In this document: positions 28,846 through 36,135 of the stretch, piece after piece
How positions within the stretch are numbered: the first letter of the stretch is position 1
Layout: each line of letters begins with the position of its first letter
Origin: Streptomyces sp. TLI_171
GTDB lineage: Bacteria > Actinomycetota > Actinomycetes > Streptomycetales > Streptomycetaceae
Assembly: GCF_003610255.1 (NCBI RefSeq)
Contig: NZ_RAPS01000003.1
Span: forward strand, 112,254-176,253
Reading direction: 5' to 3'
Length of the DNA stretch: 64,000 bases
Notes under the pieces: generated by a model
The model's database searches: none
What the model was told of the DNA's origin: nothing
The model's input: only the letters and a program-made list of their open reading frames with translations
Position numbers and translations under genes: made by a program

Positions 28846-29761
28846 GCCCGACGCCTCCCAGGGCGTCGGGGTTGATCAGGCGCAGGCTCCCGCGCAGCGC
28901 GGCGAGCTGCCGCAAGGTGCGGTTGCGCTCATTGATCAGCTTCGCCTTCTCGGCGGCGGCGCGGTCGGGGCCGTCGCCTTCGCGCAGCGTGTCGCCGCAC
29001 CACACCAGCACCCGCGGACCCAGCTCCCACAGGATCGAGCAGCAGGCCGCGACCGCGGCGGAGGTCTGGTCCAGGTCGGTCATCGCCCAGGAGAAGTCGG
29101 CCGGGTTCAGCCCCCGGTCGTACAGATGGAGGGCCAGGGCGCGGATCATCGCGCCGGTGCCGCTGGTGGGGTCGTGGAAGGCCTGCCCGGGCGTGATGTC
29201 CTTGGCCTGCTCCACCAGGAGGAACCTGCTCATCAGCGCCGCCATGTCGGGCGGCGTCGGGAACTCCGCGAGCGCCTGCCGCTCGCCTCCGGAGCGCATG
29301 AGCGTCACCATCCAGCCCAGAACGTCGGTGTCGGTGCGCGCCCAGGCGTCTCCGCTGCTGACGAGCTCCAGCACACCCTCGGTGATCGCCGTGCGTATCA
29401 CTGCCTTCACCGCCGGCATGGCCGCGGTGCGCACGGCGTCGTCGTTCAGCCAGTTGTGGAGCGGCGCGGCGCGGTGGATGAGGTCGGGACGCTGGATCCA
29501 CCAGCGGGCCCAGCACTCGCGCAGCGCCGCGGCGAGCTGCTCCTCGTCCAGGGAGAGCCACCAGCTGCCCTGCATCCAGGCGTCGGGTCCCTTGATCGGC
29601 CACAGGGCCAGGGCGGCGACGGCGCCGATGGGAATCTGGACGCGCGCGCCTCCGCGTTCGCGGTACCAGGAGTCGGCGCATGCGCTGGCGATGGCGAAGT
29701 CGGCTGCGTGCCGCGGGCCCCGCGGGAAGTAGCGGGACGGAGTCGGGGTGGGCGGGGTCAT
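28838..29761 (-). CDS. Second methyltransferase-fold protein (N-6 DNA methylase-like) lacking NPPY
   Basis: 307 residues, paralog of the protein at 24624-25487. EFPTPPDMAALMSRFLL is followed by motif I DPTSGTGAM (about residue 199), an acidic TDLDQTSAAVAACCSILW strand and GPRVLVWCGDTLREGD. No NPPY/NPPF motif follows. The N-terminal helical region (VQIPIGAVAALALWPI, WWIQRPDLIH) matches the paralog. It is coupled to the PP-loop gene. RBS GAGGAG lies 6 bp before the ATG. It sits downstream of a hairpin terminator, so expression may depend on read-through from P4 or an unseen promoter. Confidence 0.75.
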   Translation of the reverse strand: MTPPTPTPSRYFPRGPRHAADFAIASACADSWYRERGGARVQIPIGAVAALALWPIKGPDAWMQGSWWLSLDEEQLAAALRECWARWWIQRPDLIHRAAPLHNWLNDDAVRTAAMPAVKAVIRTAITEGVLELVSSGDAWARTDTDVLGWMVTLMRSGGERQALAEFPTPPDMAALMSRFLLVEQAKDITPGQAFHDPTSGTGAMIRALALHLYDRGLNPADFSWAMTDLDQTSAAVAACCSILWELGPRVLVWCGDTLREGDGPDRAAAEKAKLINERNRTLRQLAALRGSLRLINPDALGGVGHE

Positions 29762-29789
29762 GGAACTCCTCGGCAGGTCGAATGGGGAC

Positions 29790-29815
29790 GGGCCCCAGCG
29801 GAAGGGCTGGGGCCC
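29790..29815 (-). terminator. Hairpin terminator
   Basis: A 10-bp GC stem (GGGCCCCAGC, 29790-29799, with its complement at 29806-29815) and 6-nt loop, 8 bp after the stop of the ATP-binding protein gene. No T tract is present, as is common in actinomycetes. Confidence 0.65.
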
Positions 29816-29822
29816 TCGGAAA

Positions 29823-30272
29823 TCAGGCGGCGGGGTTCGGGAGCCGGCAGCAGACCTGCTTGCCCAGGGCGGTCACCTTCACGTCCACCGGCCCGGCGCC
29901 CAGCGCCTCCACCAGCGGCAGCCCCCGTCCGGAGACGGCCCAGGGCCCGGGCATCGGCGTTGCGGCGAGAAGCGAGTGGCTGACGTCCGGGTCGTGGACG
30001 GCGAGGCTGATGGAGGCCTCGCCCACGCGGACCACGGCAACCACCGGGGCGTGGGGCCCGCACGCCTCCAGCGCATTGGTCAGCAACTCGGTCATCAGCA
30101 GCTGGGCGGCGTAGACGGTGTCCGGCTGCGCGTGGCCATGAAGGAGGGCGTGGACCTGGCGGCGGACGTCGCCGAGGACGTCACCGGTCACGCAGAGGTG
30201 GAGCCGGAAGCCCCGTGCGAGCGGTACCAGGTACCAGCCGGGGCGGTTGCTGACGGAGTCGGCTGCGGGCAT
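29823..30272 (-). CDS. HATPase-type ATP-binding protein (RsbW/anti-sigma-like)
   Basis: 149 residues, typical length of the single-domain GHKL ATP-binding proteins abundant in Streptomyces. N box: AQLLMTELLTNALEA (about residue 66). D/G boxes: SLAVHDPD and GRGLPLVEALG (about residue 116). Relatives are anti-sigma factor kinases, but many members are orphans with no known target. It is the first gene after promoter P4 and is followed by a terminator. A role as an anti-sigma factor acting on the regulon is possible but only inferred. Confidence 0.8.
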   Translation of the reverse strand: MPAADSVSNRPGWYLVPLARGFRLHLCVTGDVLGDVRRQVHALLHGHAQPDTVYAAQLLMTELLTNALEACGPHAPVVAVVRVGEASISLAVHDPDVSHSLLAATPMPGPWAVSGRGLPLVEALGAGPVDVKVTALGKQVCCRLPNPAA

Positions 30273-30311
30273 TAAGGGGCCTCCGCTACGTGGGAACCAC
30301 TGAGGGGGCGC

Positions 30312-30361
30312 GCTGCGCGCGAAGCCGGCCGGGCTTGCGCCACGACCGAGCCGACAGCCAA
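30312..30361 (-). promoter_or_regulatory. Conserved leader after promoter P4
   Basis: About 50 bp immediately downstream of the -10 of P4 closely match the same position after P5 (32418-32467), including GCGCGAAG, GGGC/GGCC, GCCACG and CCGAC segments. It may be a shared 5' leader element or the trace of a promoter duplication. Confidence 0.55.
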
Positions 30362-30388
30362 TCTACATCCATTGAATTTATATTGCAA
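30360..30388 (-). promoter_or_regulatory. TTGCAA-class promoter P4
   Basis: Minus strand: TTGCAA (30383-30388), 17 bp, TAGATT (30360-30365), within GCATTGCAATATAAA...ATGTAGATTGG. It drives the ATP-binding protein gene with a leader of about 80 nt. Confidence 0.8.
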
Positions 30389-30555
30389 TGCATATGCTGG
30401 CTGCAGCCTACCTGCGAGCCGCACGGGGACGGCGCCCCGCCCGGCAGACGCCACACGGCCAAGCGGTCGGGGCGGGGGGACCTCAGCCGCCCCCGCGCCG
30501 ACCCTCCTGCGCGACCGGCGGCGGCCGAGGTGTGCCCTCCGCCGGGTTGGGGGCC

Positions 30556-32268
30556 TCAGGCGCCGTGGAGAGCGGCGCGCAGGCGGGCCCCGATCCAGGC
30601 CCCGACCTGAGGGGACACGGCGTTGCCGTACCCGTCGACCTGGCTGCGAGCTGCACCCCAGACGATGAACGAACCCTTGTAGCCGGCGAAGTCGACGTCG
30701 AAACCGCAGCCCCGTCCGATCTCGTGCGGCTGCATCATGCGGAAGTGGCACTCCTCCAGGCGCAGCTCACTGAGTGCGGCCCGCCACTCGGCCGCGAGGA
30801 CGCCGGTGGTGTCGTGGGCGGTGAGGGCGCCGAAGGGGTCGGCCAGGAGGTGCGGCGCGGTCTCGTTGCCGGTGGAGCCGTTCTGCTTGTACCAGCCGGC
30901 GAACAGCAGACCGGGGATCTGATCGGCGGTGACGGTCGGCATCGCCTCGGCGTGCGTCTGGGGGAGGGTGTTCTTGCGGAACGGCAGCACCCCTGCGGAC
31001 AGGATCCCCATCGTCTCCGAGCCGCCCTGCGTAGGCAGGGGCTCGTGGACGCCCCGCGGGCCGCCCTGGAAGTTGTCGACGGCGAGCAGGACCGCCTTGT
31101 CGTGGGCCGTCTCTGCGGTGTCCAGCGGCAGGGCGAGGCTGCGCCCGGCCCCGGTCAGCCGGTGCGTGGCCGCCACGGTGCCGGCCGACAGGATGGCCGC
31201 CTCCTGCTGGCTGGTCTGTGTGGCCAGGGGCTGCCACAAGTGCCGCTCGCTGCCGTGCACCCCCTTGGCCGGCATCAGGACGGCGGGGAACTCGGCGAAG
31301 CGCTGCAGGCACCGCTGCGCGCGGGCCATCGTCGACGGGGCGAGGGGCCGGGTGCGGTCGCCGATGCGGGTGCCGAGGTCGCTCAGGTCGAGGGCGGCGA
31401 GCGACGGGGCCGCCGGGGGGACGACCGGGCGGTGGCAGCTCGGGCACCGGTACTCGTACTGCTGGCCGTAGCGCACCGTCCCGGTCGGGGTGGGCCCGGT
31501 CTTCCAGGACCAAACGGCATCGACGTCCTTGTCGCAGGCGTGGCAGCGCGCCACCGGCCGGAAGTCGAGGTCGGGTTCGGGGATGGACTTGTCCCAGAAC
31601 ACCCAGTAGGCCCGGTCGCGGGACTGCGGGACGCCGAAGTGCATCGAGTTCAGGTACAGGACCTTGTGCCGGTAGCCGAGGTTCTCGAACTGCCGGAGCC
31701 ACCAGCGGTAGGTGGAGCCGTCCCCGACCTTCGGGCGGCCGGGCAGGGCCGGTCCCCAGGAGGTGAGTTCGGTGGTGCACTCGACGAGGATCATTCGCGG
31801 GTGGTGCTGGGCTACGTAGTGCAGGACGCAGTTCGCGGTGGCGCGGTCGCGCTCGGACTTGGTGACCCGTGCCTCGAAGTCCGGGTCGTCGAAGTCGAAC
31901 AGGGACAGGCCCTGCTCGTACGCCTTCTTCGTGTTGGCCTGCGAGTGGTTGACGCAGGAGACGCCGGCGACCAGGAGGTCGGCGGCGGGCAGGTCTCGGG
32001 CGGAGTGGTAGTCGGCCGCGTCGGGGTCGACCAGGTCCGCGATCCAGTGCTCCGCGTGCGGGTGGTTCGCCTCGTGGACCTCGACCTTGTAGCGGTTGTG
32101 GTTGGCGGCCATGATCGTGGTGAACCCGGCCATCTCGATGCCACGGGTCAGGCCCCCGAATCCGGAGAACAGGTCGACCGCGACGAGGTCGTCGTGGCGG
32201 AAGCGGCGGCGCCTGGTGGCGGGCCTGTGGGTGGCTGTGCGAGTGGCCGTCTTCTTCGGCTTGCCCAT
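30556..32268 (-). CDS. C5-cytosine DNA methyltransferase
   Basis: 570 residues from ATG 32268 (MGKPKKTATRTATH). Motif I VDLFSGFGGLTRGIEMAGF (about residue 34). Motif IV appears as GVSCVNHSQANTKK (about 104), keeping the catalytic Cys but not the usual PCQ. LVECTTEL stands in place of ENV. Motif VIII QSRDRAYWV (about 216) and motif IX/X GYGNAVSPQVGAWIGARL near the C-terminus are clear. A CHAC...CPSC pair around residues 240-275 suggests a zinc-binding insert. It transfers methyl from SAM to cytosine; the recognition site is unknown. No partner restriction endonuclease is seen nearby. It is transcribed from P5 with a long leader (about 190 nt). Confidence 0.88.
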   Translation of the reverse strand: MGKPKKTATRTATHRPATRRRRFRHDDLVAVDLFSGFGGLTRGIEMAGFTTIMAANHNRYKVEVHEANHPHAEHWIADLVDPDAADYHSARDLPAADLLVAGVSCVNHSQANTKKAYEQGLSLFDFDDPDFEARVTKSERDRATANCVLHYVAQHHPRMILVECTTELTSWGPALPGRPKVGDGSTYRWWLRQFENLGYRHKVLYLNSMHFGVPQSRDRAYWVFWDKSIPEPDLDFRPVARCHACDKDVDAVWSWKTGPTPTGTVRYGQQYEYRCPSCHRPVVPPAAPSLAALDLSDLGTRIGDRTRPLAPSTMARAQRCLQRFAEFPAVLMPAKGVHGSERHLWQPLATQTSQQEAAILSAGTVAATHRLTGAGRSLALPLDTAETAHDKAVLLAVDNFQGGPRGVHEPLPTQGGSETMGILSAGVLPFRKNTLPQTHAEAMPTVTADQIPGLLFAGWYKQNGSTGNETAPHLLADPFGALTAHDTTGVLAAEWRAALSELRLEECHFRMMQPHEIGRGCGFDVDFAGYKGSFIVWGAARSQVDGYGNAVSPQVGAWIGARLRAALHGA

Positions 32269-32417
32269 GACGCGGAGCCCTCTCTCGGTCGGTTGGAGTG
32301 GCGGCGGTGCAGGGGTGCTGGTCCCCGGCGGAAGGCGACCTGAGGTGCCGGCTGGGCCCAGTGCGGCGGAGCCTGCTCTGGGCGTGCGGGGCGTTGCGGG
32401 GGAGTCCTGAGGCGCGT

Positions 32418-32467
32418 GCTGTGCGCGAAGTCGGCTGGCCTCGGGCCACGGCCGACAGGCAGCCAAA
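32418..32467 (-). promoter_or_regulatory. Conserved leader after promoter P5
   Basis: Counterpart of 30312-30361: about 50 bp just downstream of the P5 -10, rich in matching blocks (GCGCGAAG, GGCC, GCCACG, CAGCCAAA). Conservation beyond the promoter hints at a functional leader. Confidence 0.55.
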
Positions 32468-32493
32468 GTACATTGTAAATGCTTAAAATGCAA
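32465..32493 (-). promoter_or_regulatory. TTGCAA-class promoter P5
   Basis: Minus strand: TTGCAT (32488-32493), 17 bp, TACTTT (32465-32470), preceded by GCA. It drives the C5 methyltransferase gene. Confidence 0.75.
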
Positions 32494-32792
32494 TGCACGG
32501 GATGAGGGGCTGGCTTGGCTGCGCAGTCCCGAGCGGTGTCCGGCGGGTCGGGGATGCTGCGCGCGCTCCGGGGGCCGCCCCGGCTGCTGGGCTCGGCGAC
32601 GAGCGCTTCGGAGGGCGGCTCACCTGCGGCGTCTGCGAGATGTGGGGCGGACCGCCGACTGGAAGCGCCGTGCAGCCGGCCGTCGACCTCGCAGGCTTGC
32701 CCGAGCCAACCGTCCGTCGGTTGGGCGGGATGCGTCGATCGCGGCGTGCAGTCGATGGGCGGCTGGGCGGTGAATGCGCGGGTGTGGAACGG
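32494..32792. other. Intergenic stretch without a convincing gene
   Basis: About 300 GC-rich bases between promoter P5 and the terminator of the next gene. Open frames occur on both strands, but none has a good start context, conserved features or coupling. I see no further structure. Confidence 0.5.
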
Positions 32793-32827
32793 CCGCCGGC
32801 CGGACCCGTGGCGGGTCCGGCCGGCGG
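32793..32827 (-). terminator. Strong hairpin terminator
   Basis: A perfect 15-bp stem (32793-32807 with 32813-32827) and 5-nt loop, downstream of the 99-residue gene (32883-33182). Very GC-rich, without a T tract. Confidence 0.75.
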
Positions 32828-32882
32828 TGGGCGGCGGAGAGGGGCTGTGGTGCGGCCGCGGCAGACGCGGTGCCGCAGGGGG

Positions 32883-33182
32883 TCAGCGCGCGGTGTCCAT
32901 GGCGCGCCGCTCCTGCTCGGCCTCGGTGACGACCTCGACGCCGACGGCCGGGTGGTCGCTGAGGTCGGCCGGCGCCGCGGCCAGGACGAGGGCGACGGCG
33001 ATCTGGGCGGCCTCGGCGACGCCGGTGGCGGTGACGCTGAGGATCACGCCGAGGTTGCCGTTGCTGACGGTCGTGGTGTTGACCGCATATTCGGAGAGCG
33101 CGCCAAGCACGTGGTCATGGGCCTCGTCGGAGACGTTGGTTGCGTCGATCTCGACCAGGACGCTCCAGGTCTGAGTGGTCAT
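32883..33182 (-). CDS. Small hypothetical protein
   Basis: 99 residues: MTTQTWSVLVEIDATNVSDE, GALSEYAVNTTTVSNGNLGV, VAEAAQIAVALVLAAAPADL. The pattern of beta strands and an amphipathic helix suggests a small ferredoxin-like (ACT-like) fold, but this is a guess. It lies between two hairpin terminators, downstream of the HicA-like gene, from which it could be reached only by read-through. Its RBS (AGGAGG-like, just upstream of 33182) is good. Confidence 0.75.
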   Translation of the reverse strand: MTTQTWSVLVEIDATNVSDEAHDHVLGALSEYAVNTTTVSNGNLGVILSVTATGVAEAAQIAVALVLAAAPADLSDHPAVGVEVVTEAEQERRAMDTAR

Positions 33183-33228
33183 CGGGTTCCTCCTGGTCGG
33201 GGCGTGCCGTTTCGTGCAGGGGGTGAAG

Positions 33229-33250
33229 GCCCGCCGGTGTCCCGGCGGGC
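33229..33250 (-). terminator. Hairpin terminator after the HicA-like gene
   Basis: A 9-bp perfect stem (GCCCGCCGG, 33229-33237, with 33242-33250) and 4-nt loop, about 10 bp after the stop of the 65-residue gene. Confidence 0.7.
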
Positions 33251-33260
33251 CCGTGGTGGT

Positions 33261-33458
33261 TCAGCGCTTCCAGACGAACCCGGCCTTGCGGAGCACGGCG
33301 ATGGTGTTCAGCCAGGTGCGGCGGTCGGAGGGCGTGCCCGCCAAGGTGGCGATCCGCTGACCGTTCCGGCGAACGATCTGGTGACCGCTCTTGGAAGGTG
33401 TCACCTCGAACCCTTGCGTCTCAAGGGCCTTGGTCAGCTCCCGCAAGTCCTTCTTCAC
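33261..33458 (-). CDS. HicA-like (YcfA-type) small protein
   Basis: 65 residues: MKKDLRELTKALETQGFEVT, then SKSGHQIVRRNGQRIATLAG, then LNTIAVLRKAGFVWKR. HicA toxins are small double-stranded RNA-binding-fold mRNA interferases with a conserved Gly-x-His; here SGHQIV supplies it. No HicB-like antitoxin is adjacent, so it may be an orphan or a regulator of RNA. It is transcribed alone from promoter P6 with a short leader (about 44 nt) and ends at a hairpin. Confidence in the fold is fair; toxicity is not established. Confidence 0.7.
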   Translation of the reverse strand: MKKDLRELTKALETQGFEVTPSKSGHQIVRRNGQRIATLAGTPSDRRTWLNTIAVLRKAGFVWKR

Positions 33459-33508
33459 TGGCTACCTCCGCAAGCTCCCCGTGGGCGTCCGCCGCCCTTA
33501 CGAGAACT

Positions 33509-33537
33509 ACTTTACAGTGAAAAGGTTCATTTTGCAA
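33509..33537 (-). promoter_or_regulatory. TTGCAA-class promoter P6
   Basis: Minus strand: TTGCAA (33532-33537), 17 bp, TAAAGT (33509-33514), within GCATTGCAAAATGAA. It drives the HicA-like gene. Confidence 0.8.
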
Positions 33538-33540
33538 TGC

Positions 33541-34077
33541 CTATGGGTCCTTCCTGGTCACACGCCCGATGCCGCGTGCGCCCATGCCGGGCTGATCGAC
33601 GATGTAGTCGTACACCGTCTTGCGGAACCACATCTCCTCGTAGACCTCGGGATCGATCCCGTCGCCTTCACACCGGTCGGCGGCCGGGATCTGGCCGCGG
33701 CTCCGATAGGCCTGCATCGTGCCCCGGGCGACCGCTCGGCCACGATTGAAGTTGCCCAGGAGGGTGCGGAAGTCGTCCAAGTCCAGCAGGTCCGTCGGGT
33801 TGCCGTCGGGGAGCCTGCTCAGCGCCGCCTGTCGCGCGGCCGCCGGCCCTTCATGGGCGCCGATCCACACTCGCTCCTCGTGCTCACGCACCCAGCCGTC
33901 GACCGCTGCCTGGTCGAACCGTTCCACCTCGCGCCCGCGGCCGGCCCCTGCGGCATCCGCCCGCTGTGCAGAGGGGAAGCCCGCCTGGGCAATCCACCCA
34001 GCAACGACGTTGGCGCCGACGCCGTACATCGCCCGGATCTCCTGCCGGGACACGAGCCTGCGCTCGGGGCTCATCAC
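33541..34077 (-). CDS. Helix-turn-helix DNA-binding protein, paralog A
   Basis: 178 residues. The N-terminus LVSRQEIRAMYGVGANVVAG, then WIAQAGFPSAQR, resembles the winged helix-turn-helix of excisionase/MerR-type proteins, with a REVERFDQAAVDGWVREHE wing-helix. A second similar unit lies near FRTLLGNFNRGRAVARGTMQ, then AYRSRGQIPAADR. It overlaps the paralog upstream (ATGA at 34074-34077). Both genes are transcribed from P7, and this one ends right at P6. A role in controlling the TTGCAA promoters, or as a recombination directionality or plasmid-copy regulator, is plausible but inferred. The second codon is also ATG, so the start could be one codon later. Confidence 0.72.
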   Translation of the reverse strand: MMSPERRLVSRQEIRAMYGVGANVVAGWIAQAGFPSAQRADAAGAGRGREVERFDQAAVDGWVREHEERVWIGAHEGPAAARQAALSRLPDGNPTDLLDLDDFRTLLGNFNRGRAVARGTMQAYRSRGQIPAADRCEGDGIDPEVYEEMWFRKTVYDYIVDQPGMGARGIGRVTRKDP

Positions 34078-34598
34078 GACTCCCCCCGCTCAGCGCCCTC
34101 GGAAACCGCGACGCGAGTGGCCGACAACTGTCGGCTGGCGTGGATGTGCGAGCGAACCGTGGACCAGTACCAGCCGACGCTGTCGACAGCCGGCTCGTGC
34201 CCGTCGTCCGGCCGTCGGTCCGCTGGCGGCACGAAGCCCCTGGCCTCGTACGAGCGGATGGTGGTCGCCGGCACCGCCCGCTTGTCCTCCGGCAGGTTCG
34301 GGCGCAGGTGACTCAGTAGTTCTCCGAACCGGTTGGCGTCCAGCAACTCCCTCTCCGGGAGCTCGGGCAGGTCGAGCGGGTTCCGGATCCCCTTGCGGAG
34401 CTGGGCGTAGGCCCAGGCGCCGGGATTGTTGAGCCGCATCCACTTCTCGACCAGGGCGGGATCCCAGCGGCCCTTCTTGACGGGCGGTGGGAACGTCACG
34501 TCCTTCGTCCACCGGCGGGCAGCCTGCTCCTCGACGTCGTACCGCGCCGCGATCGCCCGCACCGGCATCGGCAGCGGAGCGTGCTCCTGCTCAGTCAT
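34074..34598 (-). CDS. Helix-turn-helix DNA-binding protein, paralog B
   Basis: 174 residues: MPVRAIAARYDVEEQAARRW, then TKDVTFPPPVKKGRWDPALVEKW is a MerR/excisionase-like wHTH. The second unit has RFGELLSHLRPNL...AVPATTIRSYEARGFVPPADR, matching the second unit of paralog A (QAYRSRGQIPAADR). The shared two-unit layout shows tandem duplication. First gene after promoter P7, with a leader of about 60 nt, and coupled to paralog A. Being within the regulon, it may be autoregulated. Confidence 0.72.
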   Translation of the reverse strand: MTEQEHAPLPMPVRAIAARYDVEEQAARRWTKDVTFPPPVKKGRWDPALVEKWMRLNNPGAWAYAQLRKGIRNPLDLPELPERELLDANRFGELLSHLRPNLPEDKRAVPATTIRSYEARGFVPPADRRPDDGHEPAVDSVGWYWSTVRSHIHASRQLSATRVAVSEGAERGES

Positions 34599-34665
34599 TC
34601 GACGTCTCCAGATTCGGCCGGTTGCTGGCCGGTAGGGAAATCCCGCAGGGGCGGGTGCGCCACAA

Positions 34666-34694
34666 ACCTTACAGGCAGAAATGCCTTTCTACAA
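34666..34694 (-). promoter_or_regulatory. TTGCAA-class promoter P7 (divergent -35)
   Basis: Minus strand: TTGTAG (34689-34694) after GCA, 17 bp, TAAGGT (34666-34671). The TTGCAT just upstream may be a remnant or a regulator half-site. It drives the two HTH genes. Confidence 0.6.
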
Positions 34695-34906
34695 TGCAAT
34701 GGGGCTTGATGCGACCGGTCTGCGCTACCCTCCGACCGCGTCGCGAAGGACCTCGCGCAGCTGCTCAAGAGTGGTGCGGCAGCTGGCGACGAACGCCAGC
34801 CGACTGACCGGGCAGCGTTGTCGCGGCCGAAAGGAATCGGGGTGCGGTCGCGGGGCACCGCGCCGCGACGCTGCCTAGAAAGCGGGCCGTGCGAGCAACT
34901 GCGGAG

Positions 34907-36046
34907 TCAGGCCGCGCAGGCCAGGCGCTGCTCCCAGCGCCGACAGGCGTCCTCGCCGAGATGGCGCCGGACGGCGTCGCCCCGGCTCCAGACGAGCGGG
35001 CCGTCCAGCGCGTCGAGCATCCGGGCGGCCGCGACCACCCCGGCGAGGGTCTGGCTGGGTTTGAAGGTGTGGCCGATTCGGCGCTCCAGGTCGACGTACA
35101 CCCCGGGAATGGGCAGGCCGAGGGCGAAGCAGACCCGGGTGGCGAGCACGAGCGCGGCATCCGGCGCCAAGATGCAGTACGCACACGATAGGCGATCGAG
35201 GCCGGTGTCGTAGATCGGGTGGTACTCCAACCCATGCTCGCTGATCTCCGACCATACGTCCGCCGCGGAAAGGTGATGGATGATGTTCCAGGTCAGCACG
35301 AGGCGCTTGCCGCTGCTGGCGCGGGAGTCGATGGACAGCGGGGCCTTCTTGGCCCGGGCCGCCGACTCGCCGCCGCGGACGCCATAGACCGAAACGATCA
35401 GCGCCTGCTCGTCCAACCCGAGCGCGGCCGTGATCCGCGTGTAGATCGGGGCCAGCTCGTCGCGCTTCAGCGACGACGTACACAGCCGGCGCTTGGCGTC
35501 AGGAAACATGCGGCGCTTCTCGACCATCCCGACGAAGCCGCCGTCGGCGGCCACGACCAGGAAGCTCAGGCCGTAGCGTTCGGCCTGCCGCTGCGCCAAC
35601 TCCCGCACGCCCGGCCACTCGGTGTCGGGCCCGAGGTCGGCGTGGACGACGACCAGCTTGTGCAGGCACCCGGCGCGCTTCGCGGCCTGGACCGCCCGGT
35701 GCAGCCCGACCACCGAGTCTTTCCCGGCCGAACTGTGGTAGATCACGGCGTCGGCCCGGCGCACCAACTCCACGGGGTCGGCAGCGAGTTCCGCGAGGAC
35801 CGCGTCGGCGGCCGACCTGGCGGAACCGCGGAAGGCGGCGCCGCGGCATGTCCGCCACGCCGACCGCCAGGCTGCCTGCTGCGCCCTGGCCCGGTTCCGT
35901 GCGGAGCGCAGTCGGGCGTGGCCGGCGCGGAGGTCATGGCCCGCCTCGGGCTTTCGGCGGGTTGCGTTGCGGGCGGTGCGCACGGCGCCGCTGGTCTGGA
36001 TGCCCAGCCTGAGCTGGTCCAGCAGCGTCTGGACGGGATCGGACAC
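34907..36046 (-). CDS. PAPS-reductase-family PP-loop protein
   Basis: 379 residues. The PP-loop AVIYHSSAGKDSVVGLH (about residue 107) fits the SxGKDS consensus. KLVVVHADLGPDTEWPG is the following strand. Further motifs are RRLCTSSLKRDEL (about 185), LVLTWNIIHHLSAADVW and CAYC (about 289), the zinc or metal-binding cysteine pair of many phage and plasmid PAPS-reductase-like proteins. The N-terminal 100 residues are Arg/Ala-rich and helical. In this context, with DNA methyltransferases and a second PP-loop protein, nucleic-acid modification is more likely than sulfate assimilation (inference). It is transcribed from P8, one side of the divergent promoter. Confidence 0.85.
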   Translation of the reverse strand: MSDPVQTLLDQLRLGIQTSGAVRTARNATRRKPEAGHDLRAGHARLRSARNRARAQQAAWRSAWRTCRGAAFRGSARSAADAVLAELAADPVELVRRADAVIYHSSAGKDSVVGLHRAVQAAKRAGCLHKLVVVHADLGPDTEWPGVRELAQRQAERYGLSFLVVAADGGFVGMVEKRRMFPDAKRRLCTSSLKRDELAPIYTRITAALGLDEQALIVSVYGVRGGESAARAKKAPLSIDSRASSGKRLVLTWNIIHHLSAADVWSEISEHGLEYHPIYDTGLDRLSCAYCILAPDAALVLATRVCFALGLPIPGVYVDLERRIGHTFKPSQTLAGVVAAARMLDALDGPLVWSRGDAVRRHLGEDACRRWEQRLACAA

Positions 36047-36106
36047 GTGAGTCTCCAGGCGTAACGCTCCGACGGAGCGGGGTGCGGGAGGGATCAGGAG
36101 TTAGTC

Positions 36107-36135
36107 AATCTACATTGCTATTTGTCATCTTGCAA
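36107..36135 (-). promoter_or_regulatory. TTGCAA-class promoter P8 (minus side of divergent pair)
   Basis: TTGCAA (36130-36135), 17 bp, TAGATT (36107-36112). It drives the PAPS-reductase-family gene at 36046 with a leader of about 55 nt. A small hairpin (CGCTCC GAC GGAGCG) lies in the leader at about 36066-36080. Confidence 0.8.

Noticed and set aside
32515..33174. Plus-strand open frame over the 99-residue gene
   Set aside because: No Shine-Dalgarno, Arg/Ser/Ala-rich composition, and it crosses the terminator and the better-supported minus-strand gene.
34595..34858. Minus-strand open frame spanning promoter P7
   Set aside because: It would cover the promoter of the HTH genes, has atypical composition and no coupling, so it is probably fortuitous.
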